A stretch of DNA of 39,911 bases from DATNBT01 sp964579765 (GTDB taxonomy: Bacteria; Acidobacteriota; Vicinamibacteria; Vicinamibacterales; CAVVIG01), in contig CAZOIK010000112.1 of the NCBI GenBank assembly GCA_964579765.1, forward strand, positions 1 through 39,911, in the 5' to 3' direction. The translations under genes were made by a program, and so were the position numbers. Positions 21,349-29,104 of the stretch are shown here, piece after piece. The notes under the pieces are model-generated. The model saw only the letters and a list, made by a program, of their open reading frames with translations. It was not told the origin of the DNA and did not search any database. Within the stretch, counting starts at the first letter, position 1. The number at the start of each line of letters is the position of its first letter.

Positions 21349-24288
21349 ATGGCCGCGCTGGTTTCGACGCTTGTCGCACTCCTGGTGATCGCGGCGGGGA
21401 CGGCGCGGGCCGCCGACACACCCGGGGCGCTGTCCGGCTACAACGTCGTCAGCTGGACCAGCGCCGACGGACTGCCGTCGAGCAACATCTTTTCTCTTAC
21501 CCAGGATCTCGACGGCTACCTCTGGTTGGGCACGGACGAAGGCGTCGTGCGCTTCGACGGGTTCCGTTTCGTGAACTGGAACGCCCTGGGCGGCACGCAC
21601 CTTCCCGAGCGGCGCGTGCTGAGCGTGCTGTGCGCCGCTGACGGGAGTCTCTGGATCGCCTTCGGCGGCGCCGGTGGCATCAGCCGCATTCGCGATCGGC
21701 GCGTCACCAACTACGGCGAGCGCGACGGCGTGCCGCACGATTTCGTTCGCGGACTGCTCCAGGATCACCGCGGAACGCTGTGGGCAATCAGCCCCAGCGG
21801 GCTCTACACATTCGACGGCACGCGCTGGAACAGAGTCGGCAAGTCCTCGGGCATTCCAGACGGTCCGACCTGGAATGCGTACGAGGATCGATCCGGCAGC
21901 GTGTGGGTGATTGCGGCGACCGGCGTGTTTCGGCAGGACCAGGGAGCGCACACGTTCCGCCCGGTCCACGTGACCGCCCAGCGCATGCGGGATCTGGCTG
22001 AGGATGCCTCGGGCGCCGTCCTCGTGACCGATCCGGTCGCAGGCGTCGTGCGCCTCGACGACGCGGGGGGCGCGAGTGCGTTCCTCACGCCGGGCCTCCG
22101 AGGAGACGGCGCGCGGCTCAGACGAGATCGAACGGGCACGCTCTGGGTCGGCACGCTCGGCCAGGGACTCTGGCGCGTGGCGGCCGGCGTCCCGGGCGAT
22201 CCGCCGGTGCAGGTGATCTCGACGCGAAGCGGTCTGTCGTCCGACGAGATCCGGGCCATCATGGAGGACCGCGAAGGCAACGTCTGGGTGGGGACGGCTG
22301 CGGGCCTGCACCGTCTGTCGCCGCGCATCGTCACCGAGGTGACCGGCCTCGGCCTCTCGCGCGCCGTCGTCGTGACGCGCGACGGCACCAGATGGTTCGG
22401 CACGGCGAGCGGGTTGTTTCGCCAGTCGGGCAGTGGGCGCCGTCTCGAACCGATGCTCGCGCTGTCCGTCTTCGGCTTGCACGAAGACCCGCACGGCGAT
22501 CTCTGGATTGGCACCGACCGCGGGTTGTATCGCTTTGCGCACGGCCGGATCTCGGCCGTCCCGCTTCCGCACGGAGCCTCCCTCCGCCAGATCGTCGCGA
22601 TCGCCACCGATGCGCACGGCACGTTCTGGCTGTGCGATCAGGAACGCGGCGTGTTCCGGTGGCGCGATGACGGGTTGACGATGGTGTGGCCGCGGCCGGA
22701 CATGATCCGGAGAACGCCGTACGGTGTGATTGTCGGCGCCGACGGGCGCGTGTGGATGGCGCTCAGCGGCGGAACGCTCGGGATGATCACGCCGGACGGC
22801 TCGGTACGGTTGTTCGGTTCACAAGGCGACGGCTCGTTTCGCGCCGTCGTCGAGAGCCGCCGCGACCACGCGCTGTGGATCGCCGGCGACGACGGGTTGA
22901 GCCGGTTCAGCGACGGGCGATTCGTCACGGCCGGTCGGAATCAGGGGCTTCCCTCGAACGCCGTCACGGCCGTCGTCGAGGACGCGGGCGGACGCATCTG
23001 GGCTGGCGTCGGCGCCGGAATCGTTCGCGTCGATCCGCGGGAATTCGCCGAGCTCGAGAAGAAGCCCGGCCATCAGGTTCGGTACACGCTCTACGACCGA
23101 TCCGACGGGCTCACCGGCGCGCCAGAGTGGTTGGCGACCCCGAGTTCGACGCTGGGACCCGACGGCACGCTGTGGTTCGTCATCGGCAACGGGATGGCGA
23201 TGCTCGATCCAACGGCGTTGACGCACACGCACGTCGAGCCGCGCGCGCAGATCGACACCGCCATGGCCGACGCGCAGGTGCTCGACATCCCCCGGCACGC
23301 CGTGCTGCCGCCGTTCACGCGGCTGCTGCAGATCGAATACACGGCGGTCAGCTTCGTCTCGCCCATGCGGGTGCGATTCCGGTACCGGCTCGAGGGCTTC
23401 GATCGCGATTGGGTGGAAGCGGGGTCGCGGCGCCAGGCGTTCTACACGAATCTGCCACCGCGTCAGTACCGCTTCAGGGTGACGGCGGCGACGAGTGAAG
23501 GCAAGTGGATCGAATCAAGCACGGCCTGGGACTTTTCGATCGCGCCGGCCTTCTATCAGACAACGTGGTTTCCAGTGCTGGCCGTCGTCATCGCGCTGGT
23601 CTTGCTCTGGGTGTTCTGGCAGCTGCATCTGCGGCAGGTGCGACGGCGTTTCGCGCTCGTGCTGGCCGAGCGGGCGCGAGTCAGCCGCGAGCTTCACGAC
23701 ACGCTGCTGCAGAGCCTGGTCGGCGTCGCGCTGCAGTTTGAAGGGCTCTCGCACCGCGCCGACGCGGCATCGGCGTCGCTCAGGGAGCACTTGCTGCGTA
23801 TGGGCGCGCAGGTCGAGGACCACATCCGCGAAGCGAGGCAGTCGATCGGGGCGCTCCGCGCGCCGGCCTGCGGCGGACGCGGACTGGTGGACGAACTTCA
23901 GGAGACGGCCCGTCGCATCACCGCGGACTGTCCGGCGGCGATGGAGTTCGAGGTAGAGGGGACGCCCCGCCGGTACGGCCGCGACACCGAGGAGCAGTTG
24001 GTGCGGATTGGGCGCGAAGCACTCTCCAACGCCGTTCGTCACTCCAGCGCGGCGCACATCCGGCTGGAGCTCCACTTCGGCTCGCGCTCGTTCCATCTTC
24101 GGGTGAAAGACGACGGGGTGGGATTCGACGGCCGTCCGGTTGACGGGCACTACGGGCTGGTCAACATGGACGAACGCGCGGAACTGATTGGGGGACGCTT
24201 CTCAATTACGACCGCGCTCGGCCGCGGGACTCAGATCGACGTGGTCGTGCCGATTTCGTGGCGCGAGTGGCTCCGCGGCCGTGACTAG
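21349..24288 (+). CDS. Sensor histidine kinase with Reg_prop beta-propellers and Y_Y_Y domain
   Basis: A 979-residue membrane sensor kinase. After a signal peptide (1-24), residues ~25-640 hold Reg_prop propeller repeats (LPSSNIFSLTQDLDGYLWLG, VWVGTAAGLHRLS, LWIGTDRGLYRF, IWAGVGAGIVRVD), which sense ligands in the periplasm. A Y_Y_Y domain follows (~655-735; FRYRLEGFDRDWVEAGSRRQ, YRFRV), then a transmembrane helix (~742-762; VLAVVIALVLLWVFW), HisKA_3 with phospho-acceptor H783 (SRELHDTLLQSL), and a HATPase_c domain (EALSNAVRHSS, VKDDGVGFDG, GLVNMDERAELIGG). Its probable partner is the NarL-type regulator at 25405, which lacks its own kinase. The stop codon overlaps that of the opposing malonyl-CoA decarboxylase gene by 3 nt. 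Confidence 0.93.
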   Translation: MAALVSTLVALLVIAAGTARAADTPGALSGYNVVSWTSADGLPSSNIFSLTQDLDGYLWLGTDEGVVRFDGFRFVNWNALGGTHLPERRVLSVLCAADGSLWIAFGGAGGISRIRDRRVTNYGERDGVPHDFVRGLLQDHRGTLWAISPSGLYTFDGTRWNRVGKSSGIPDGPTWNAYEDRSGSVWVIAATGVFRQDQGAHTFRPVHVTAQRMRDLAEDASGAVLVTDPVAGVVRLDDAGGASAFLTPGLRGDGARLRRDRTGTLWVGTLGQGLWRVAAGVPGDPPVQVISTRSGLSSDEIRAIMEDREGNVWVGTAAGLHRLSPRIVTEVTGLGLSRAVVVTRDGTRWFGTASGLFRQSGSGRRLEPMLALSVFGLHEDPHGDLWIGTDRGLYRFAHGRISAVPLPHGASLRQIVAIATDAHGTFWLCDQERGVFRWRDDGLTMVWPRPDMIRRTPYGVIVGADGRVWMALSGGTLGMITPDGSVRLFGSQGDGSFRAVVESRRDHALWIAGDDGLSRFSDGRFVTAGRNQGLPSNAVTAVVEDAGGRIWAGVGAGIVRVDPREFAELEKKPGHQVRYTLYDRSDGLTGAPEWLATPSSTLGPDGTLWFVIGNGMAMLDPTALTHTHVEPRAQIDTAMADAQVLDIPRHAVLPPFTRLLQIEYTAVSFVSPMRVRFRYRLEGFDRDWVEAGSRRQAFYTNLPPRQYRFRVTAATSEGKWIESSTAWDFSIAPAFYQTTWFPVLAVVIALVLLWVFWQLHLRQVRRRFALVLAERARVSRELHDTLLQSLVGVALQFEGLSHRADAASASLREHLLRMGAQVEDHIREARQSIGALRAPACGGRGLVDELQETARRITADCPAAMEFEVEGTPRRYGRDTEEQLVRIGREALSNAVRHSSAAHIRLELHFGSRSFHLRVKDDGVGFDGRPVDGHYGLVNMDERAELIGGRFSITTALGRGTQIDVVVPISWREWLRGRD

Positions 24289-25121
24289 GCCGCATGTCCG
24301 CGGCAGTCGTCCGCGTTCTTCGCGGCGATCATTTTGATCTCAGGGGAGGCGAGCACCTCGTGCGTGCGGCCGTAGGCTTCGGCATTCGCCTCGACGCGGT
24401 CGAGCTCATACAGATAATTTGCGGTGATGCCGACCGAGCGCGCCAATCCGGCAGGCGTCCTGTCGCCCAGCCAATGCAGTCGCCCCAGTTGCGCGCCGTT
24501 CGCCAGGTGGAAGCGAGCCACGGAGTCGAGCGGCTCGGAACCTCGTTTGGCGTACACGAGATAGGACGCACAGAGCGGCAAAAGCGTCGCCTCGAGCCGC
24601 CTCGAGGCGCGCTGATCGTGCCGCCATCGCGCGTCGTCGAGCGCGGCCACGACCGTGGCGAGTGCTCCGTCGCTGCGTGCCGCGAGATCGGCGAGCCATC
24701 GCCCGAAGCCAGGCACGGGTGAGACGGTCGCAAACGTGCGGATCGACGGCAGTTCGCGCTGCACGCGCGTGATGACCTGACGAATCAACGTGTTGCCCAG
24801 TGGGATGCTGCTCGACCGGTCCTGACAGCGAGATATGGAGTAGAACATCGCGCAGTCGCACGACTCGGGCGCCTCGATACGACTCTCGGTCTCGAGGATC
24901 GCGCTGACGTCGCCGGTGATGCCGCGACTGAGCGCGATCTCCGTGAAAATCAGCGGTTCGTCCGGCGCCTCGGGACTGAAAAGGGCATAGCAGCGACGGT
25001 CGGCCTGCAGCCGGCGCCACAGGTCGCGAGGGCCGCAGACGGCGTGGACGGCTTCGCATCGAACAATCTGGTCGAGGACGGCCTGCGGGGTGCTGGTGTC
25101 GATCTGACGCAGTTCGAACAT
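24285..25121 (-). CDS. Malonyl-CoA decarboxylase, catalytic domain only
   Basis: A 278-residue protein matching the C-terminal catalytic domain of malonyl-CoA decarboxylase, which turns malonyl-CoA into acetyl-CoA. Diagnostic text: EPLIFTEIALSRG, FYSISRCQ, PLGNTLIRQVI, ATVSPVPGFGRWL with S134, DSVARFHLANGAQLGRLHWL with H205, and SVGITANYLYELDRVEANAEAY. S134 and H205 match the Ser/His pair essential in the human enzyme. Usual enzymes have ~420-490 residues with an N-terminal helical oligomerisation domain; that is absent and no remnant was seen between 25122 and 25404. The product is cytosolic. It lies between kinase and regulator genes on the opposite strand, with a dyad (25152-25190) upstream of its start. 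Confidence 0.85.
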   Translation of the reverse strand: MFELRQIDTSTPQAVLDQIVRCEAVHAVCGPRDLWRRLQADRRCYALFSPEAPDEPLIFTEIALSRGITGDVSAILETESRIEAPESCDCAMFYSISRCQDRSSSIPLGNTLIRQVITRVQRELPSIRTFATVSPVPGFGRWLADLAARSDGALATVVAALDDARWRHDQRASRRLEATLLPLCASYLVYAKRGSEPLDSVARFHLANGAQLGRLHWLGDRTPAGLARSVGITANYLYELDRVEANAEAYGRTHEVLASPEIKMIAAKNADDCRGHAA

Positions 25122-25151
25122 CGCAGTGCTCCGTCCTGAATCTCAGCAAGG

Positions 25152-25190
25152 AGTGTTCCACGCGGGATGCGAGGTCGCGCGTGGGACACT
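25152..25190. promoter_or_regulatory. Imperfect dyad in the divergent gap between malonyl-CoA decarboxylase and response regulator
   Basis: Arms AGTGTTCCACGCG (25152-25164) and CGCGTGGGACACT (25178-25190) pair over 13 positions with one G-T wobble; spacer 13 nt. It is 30 nt upstream of the decarboxylase ATG, so it could be an operator or a 5'-UTR stem. Confidence 0.55.
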
Positions 25191-25200
25191 TCGCATACCC

Positions 25201-25215
25201 AACATTAGGTATTGT
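25201..25215 (+). promoter_or_regulatory. AAC[A/G]TTAGGTATTGT motif, copy 1
   Basis: AACATTAGGTATTGT, 14 of 15 bases identical to 30688-30702 upstream of the TonB-dependent receptor. AT-rich against GC-rich flanks and lying between divergent genes, it is a candidate site for the adjacent NarL-type regulator or another factor. Confidence 0.55.
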
Positions 25216-25404
25216 TGCCGGCGGGTTCTGACGCGATAAACGGCTGCTTTCGTCGGAACGGCGCGGATCAACTGCGGTTGAGCTTCTGGCCAGCCAGCGC
25301 GCTGCGTTCGATGCGGTGTCGAGAATGGATCGAGTACGCCGACCTTAAGTGGCCACGTTGGCAATCGGGGGGGCCGTCTGAGCGAGACCGCTGGCCGGAT
25401 TCGT

Positions 25405-26013
25405 GTGCTCTGTGTCGATGACCATCCGTTGGTACTCGAGGGGCTCGCGTTGTCCATCGGCGCGCACCCGGATCTCGAGGTCGTCGGCTCGGCGAGGAGC
25501 GGTGAAGAAGCCGTCGCCGCGTTTCGCGCCTGCCGCCCGGATGTCACGCTGATGGATCTCCAGTTGCCCGGCATGAGCGGTCTCGAGGCCATTCACGTGC
25601 TCCGCCGTGAGCATCCGGACGCGCGGATCATCGTCGTCACCATGTATCACGGCGACGAGGACATCTTTCGGGCGCTCGAAGCCGGGGCGGCGACCTATCT
25701 GCTGAAGGACATGCTCTCGAAGGAGATCATCCACACAATCCGTGAAGTGCATCAGGGCCGGCGGCCGATGTCGCCCGACGTGCAGGCGAAGCTGGCCGAA
25801 CGCTCGAAACACAACGCGCTCACGGCCCGAGAGCTCAGCGTCTTGGCGCTCGTGTCGCAGGGACTTCGTAACAAGGAGATCGCGGGGCGGCTGGACCTCA
25901 GCGAGACGACCGTCCAGGTGCACGTGAAGAACATTCTCGCGAAGCTGCACGTCAACGACCGCACGGCGGCGGTCAACGTGGCGCTGCGGCGGGGCATCAT
26001 TCACATCGGGTAG
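25405..26013 (+). CDS. NarL/FixJ-type response regulator
   Basis: Receiver domain (from GTG 25405: MLCVDDHPLVLEGLALSIG) with acidic D5-D6, phospho-acceptor D51 in VTLMDLQLPGMSG, Thr/Lys signature residues T79 and K101 (VVTMY, TYLLKD), then a LuxR-type helix-turn-helix (~138-200; LTARELSVLALVSQGLRNKE, LSETTVQVHVKNILAKLHV). Two-component output for the kinase at 21349 is likely. The start is uncertain: GTG 25405 removes the first strand residues (GRIR), the frame stays open upstream without ATG/GTG/TTG back to at least 25321, and a run of seven G (25367-25373) could be a ribosome site for CTG 25378. The regulator may control the malonyl-CoA decarboxylase, the VOC/tannase run behind it, and the TonB receptor. 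Confidence 0.92.
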   Translation: MLCVDDHPLVLEGLALSIGAHPDLEVVGSARSGEEAVAAFRACRPDVTLMDLQLPGMSGLEAIHVLRREHPDARIIVVTMYHGDEDIFRALEAGAATYLLKDMLSKEIIHTIREVHQGRRPMSPDVQAKLAERSKHNALTARELSVLALVSQGLRNKEIAGRLDLSETTVQVHVKNILAKLHVNDRTAAVNVALRRGIIHIG

Positions 26014-26024
26014 GAGGTGCTCGG

Positions 26025-27110
26025 ATGGCTCGATTCACCGCGCAAGTCAACGTAGTGCTCGCGGCCGGCGTGCTGCTGGGCGCGGCGGCCGGCGCGCTCG
26101 TCGTACAGGCACAGCCCGTGTCGGCGCCCGGTTCGGGCTCCAGTCCGGAGGTGCTCGGCATCGGCTCGTACAGCCCGATCGTCGGCGATCTCGAGCGGTC
26201 GTTGCGCTTCTACGGGGAGGTCGGCCTGACGATTCCCGCTCCGCCCCGGCCAGGGCCGCGGCTCTACACGCTGAACCGCGGCCTGTTGCACATGCTCGGC
26301 ACCCCGGACGGGAAAGAGCGACACGTCGCGGCGCGAATCCCGGGCGTGAACATGTCGGCCGAGATCGTCGAGCTTCAGAACGTCGAGCGCAAGCCGACCC
26401 GGCTGCGTTTCCAGGATCCGGGCACGATCACGCTGGCGCTCCTCGTGCGCGACGTCGATGCGGTGCTCCAGACGCTGCGGCGTGCCGGCACGCCCATCCT
26501 CACCCCCGGCGGCGCGCCCGTGACCATGGCCGACGGCTCGCGGTCCGTGCTCGTCGAGGATCCCGACGGCCGGCCCATTGTGCTCAGTCAACCGAACCCG
26601 CTGCCGGAGACGACGGCGCCGGCCGCGAGCAACGTCATCGGCGCGCGCGTGATCTGGGTCGTCAACAGCACGGAGCAGACGGCGCACGTATACCGCGACG
26701 TCCTCGGAGGGTTCGACGTCGAGGGCGATCCGTCCTTCACCACCGACAAGAGCCTGCAGGCGCTGACCGGGCTCACGCACGCGCAGGTCCGGCGCTCGCA
26801 GCTTCGCGCGCCGAAGTCGCCCGTCGCGTTCGAACTGCTCGAGTTCAAAGGCGTCGATCGCAGGCCGCTCCACACGCAGCTGCAGGATCCAGGTTCGACC
26901 CGGATGCAGGTGCGCGTCCGCAACCTCGACGCGATTGTGGAGAGGATGAAAGGCCTCGGCTCGCACGTCGTCGCCAAGGAAGGCACGCGCGTGCCGGTGA
27001 TGCCGAACCTGTGGGTGGCCGTGATGCCCGACGTGAACAACTTGTTTCTGACCTTGTTCGAGCCGTGCGACGGCTGCGCGCCGAGAGTGCCGCCGCCCGA
27101 ACTTCCCTGA
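26025..27110 (+). CDS. Secreted two-domain VOC (glyoxalase/bleomycin-resistance) family protein, copy 1
   Basis: A 361-residue protein with an N-terminal signal segment (to ~ALVVQAQ) and two vicinal-oxygen-chelate modules: ~44-190 (IGSYSPIVGDLERSLRFYGE, LALLVRDVDAVLQTLRRAG, GSRSVLVEDPDGRPIVLSQ) and ~205-345 (WVVNSTEQTAHVYRDVLGGF, QVRVRNLDAIVERMKGLG, VMPDVNNLFLTLFE). The C-terminus carries C348-D-G-C351 (FEPCDGCAPRV), shared at the same residue numbers by the second copy at 27996. VOC proteins chelate a metal to handle diols, epoxides or lactoylglutathione; metal ligands could not be assigned here. Starts 11 nt after the response regulator and is probably cotranscribed. Export of VOC proteins is uncommon. 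Confidence 0.85.
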   Translation: MARFTAQVNVVLAAGVLLGAAAGALVVQAQPVSAPGSGSSPEVLGIGSYSPIVGDLERSLRFYGEVGLTIPAPPRPGPRLYTLNRGLLHMLGTPDGKERHVAARIPGVNMSAEIVELQNVERKPTRLRFQDPGTITLALLVRDVDAVLQTLRRAGTPILTPGGAPVTMADGSRSVLVEDPDGRPIVLSQPNPLPETTAPAASNVIGARVIWVVNSTEQTAHVYRDVLGGFDVEGDPSFTTDKSLQALTGLTHAQVRRSQLRAPKSPVAFELLEFKGVDRRPLHTQLQDPGSTRMQVRVRNLDAIVERMKGLGSHVVAKEGTRVPVMPNLWVAVMPDVNNLFLTLFEPCDGCAPRVPPPELP

Positions 27111-27182
27111 GGCCGCGTGGCGCCCGCTTGACACGCCGATGCGAGGGCGAGAGACTTGCCGCCCGCGAGAAAGGGTCTGCGT

Positions 27183-27980
27183 ATGAGTACCAGCCGATCG
27201 TACGTGTGCACGGCACTGATGTTGTTGACGACCGTGGTGAGCCTGACGGCGGCCGAAGTGCCGGTCGGTCCGCTCACGGACAAGGACGTCGCCGAAATCC
27301 GCCAGCTGTCGGTGACCTATCGCCGCGCGCTGCTCACCTGTCACGGCGAAGAGTACGCCGATCTGTTTGCGACGCCGGGAGGCTACTTCAGCAGCGGCCC
27401 TCGCGGCGAAGTCCGAGAGCGCGCCCAGTTGATCGAGATGGTCGTCGGCTACGACCGGTGCAAGCAGAAGCCGGCGGCCGAGCCGGGCACCGGCGGCGCA
27501 CCGCGCGTGCCCGCAACGCCTCCCGTCATCGAGTGGGCGCCGGAAGGCGCCAAGGCGCGGATCGTCAACAGCCGTGGCGGCGGCTACTACGACGATGTGT
27601 ACGTCAGGACGCCTCACGGGTGGCGATTCAAGTCGCGCAACGTCATTGCCGACAACGAGCTCGCCGCGAAGCTGACCACGAAAGACTTCGTGGACGTGCG
27701 CGAGCTGGCCGGCGACGATCACGGCCACTACGACAACGTCTACGGCGAATACGGCGACGAGCGGAACTACACGCCCCGCACGGGACCTGACGACACGCGG
27801 CCGTTCAGATCGTCGGGCCTGCGGCTCGTGCCGACCGCCGACGGCGGCATGCGCGGCGTCGCGTTCCTGCGCAACAACGGCGGACGGTACGACGATCTGT
27901 ACGTGAGAACCCCTGACGGCTGGCGAATCAAGCAGCGCGTCTACACGCCGCCCGGCGGCACGCCGCCCGCGGCGAAATAA
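27183..27980 (+). CDS. Secreted SnoaL/NTF2-like protein with an internal duplication
   Basis: ATG 27183 with AAAGGG about 7 nt upstream; 265 residues. A TTG at 27156 would extend it but break the signal peptide (MSTSRSYVCTALMLLTTVVSLTAA). Residues ~35-155 resemble the SnoaL/NTF2 cone (KDVAEIRQLSVTYRRALLTC, YADLFATPGGYF, ERAQLIEMVVGY). A segment at ~126-152 (RIVNSRGGGYYDDVYVRTP, GWRFKSR) recurs at ~227-252 (FLRNNGGRYDDLYVRTPDG, WRIKQR), so the end of the fold is duplicated. SnoaL-like proteins act as cyclases, hydrolases or dehydratases on small aromatics, or are non-enzymatic. It lies between two secreted VOC genes and upstream of a tannase. Confidence 0.8.
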   Translation: MSTSRSYVCTALMLLTTVVSLTAAEVPVGPLTDKDVAEIRQLSVTYRRALLTCHGEEYADLFATPGGYFSSGPRGEVRERAQLIEMVVGYDRCKQKPAAEPGTGGAPRVPATPPVIEWAPEGAKARIVNSRGGGYYDDVYVRTPHGWRFKSRNVIADNELAAKLTTKDFVDVRELAGDDHGHYDNVYGEYGDERNYTPRTGPDDTRPFRSSGLRLVPTADGGMRGVAFLRNNGGRYDDLYVRTPDGWRIKQRVYTPPGGTPPAAK

Positions 27981-27995
27981 CCCGTTGGAGGAGTC

Positions 27996-29078
27996 ATGGC
28001 TCGATTGGCACGATACGCAATGACGGCGGCAGCCGTGTGCGGCCTGTTCGCGCTTGCCAGCGCGAGCAGCGCAGGCCAGACGCCGGCAGCCGGCACCGCT
28101 GGATCCGGCACGCCCGCGATCGTCGGCACTGGCGTCTTCACGCCGATGGTCGAGAACATGGACCGATCGCTGGCCTTCTACCACGACGTCTTCGACATGG
28201 ACGTGCCGCCGATGCCTGCAAGCGGCATGCGCCCCTACAACCAGCCCAATCCGCGGCTGTTCCTGTTCTTCAACATCCCGGGCGCGAAAGAACGCCACCA
28301 GTCGGCGCGCGTGAAGGGCACCCGCATCGCGGTCGAGGCGATGGAAGTCCAGAACGTCGATCACACGACCATCCCGCTCCGCGTGCAGGATCCGGGCGCG
28401 GCGACGCTGGTGCTCGTCGTGCGCGACGTCGATGCCGCGCTGGCCCGCGTCACGCAGGCGAACTATCCGGTCGTTACCACCGGAGGGAAGCCCGTGACGC
28501 TTGCCGACGGCTCGCGTGCCGTCCTCGTCCGCGACGTGGACAACCGGTTCATCGAGCTCAGGCAGCCCGCCACGCTGCCGGAGACGACGGCGCCGGCGAC
28601 GAGCAACATCATCGACATGCGCGTGTCGATTGCGGTCAACGACATGGCTCGCACCGAACACGTCTACCGCGACGTGCTCGGCTTCACGCTCGGGGGCGAC
28701 ACGCCCTTCAGGAAAGACAAGGCGATGCAGGCGCTGACCGGCCTGTCGCGCGCGGAAGTGCGGACGAGCCGGGTCCAGGCGCAGGGCTCCGCGCTGTGGC
28801 TCGAATTCGTCGAGTTCAAGGGCGTCGATCGCACGCCGCTCCACATGCGCATCCAGGATCGCGGCGCCGCCCGCCTGCAGTTGCGCACGAGGAACATCGA
28901 CGGCATGGTCGCGGCGGTGAAAGCCGCGGGGCTGCAGATTGTGACGGTCGGCGGCGGCTCGCAGCCGATCCCGCCGAACTTCAAGGGGTCGCTCGTCGCG
29001 GATCCGAACAACTTCTTCGTCTCGCTCTTCGAGTCGTGCGACGGCTGCGCGCCGAGGGTGCAGGCCGCGGCGCACTGA
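27996..29078 (+). CDS. Secreted two-domain VOC family protein, copy 2
   Basis: ATG 27996 is preceded by GGAGG; 360 residues. Signal peptide to about ASSAGQ. Two VOC modules: ~45-190 (GVFTPMVENMDRSLAFYHDV, LVLVVRDVDAALARVTQ, GSRAVLVRDVDNRFIELRQ) and ~205-345 (SIAVNDMARTEHVYRDVLGF, QLRTRNIDGMVAAVKAAG, VADPNNFFVSLFE). It is a paralogue of the product at 26025-27110, sharing LPETTAPA in the hinge, FKGVDR.PLH in domain 2 and the C-terminal C348-D-G-C351. The pair likely arose by tandem duplication with the NTF2-like gene between. Metal ligands not assigned; exported. The tannase gene follows after 26 nt. Confidence 0.85.
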   Translation: MARLARYAMTAAAVCGLFALASASSAGQTPAAGTAGSGTPAIVGTGVFTPMVENMDRSLAFYHDVFDMDVPPMPASGMRPYNQPNPRLFLFFNIPGAKERHQSARVKGTRIAVEAMEVQNVDHTTIPLRVQDPGAATLVLVVRDVDAALARVTQANYPVVTTGGKPVTLADGSRAVLVRDVDNRFIELRQPATLPETTAPATSNIIDMRVSIAVNDMARTEHVYRDVLGFTLGGDTPFRKDKAMQALTGLSRAEVRTSRVQAQGSALWLEFVEFKGVDRTPLHMRIQDRGAARLQLRTRNIDGMVAAVKAAGLQIVTVGGGSQPIPPNFKGSLVADPNNFFVSLFESCDGCAPRVQAAAH

Positions 29079-29104
29079 AGCGACACCGAAACGTGGAGGC
29101 CTCC

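Noticed and set aside
21304..22617. N-terminal extension of the transketolase-like frame on the minus strand
   Set aside because: It is antisense to the sensor kinase propeller region and has the composition of a GC-rich shadow frame; the enzyme's usual N-terminus begins at GTG 21303.
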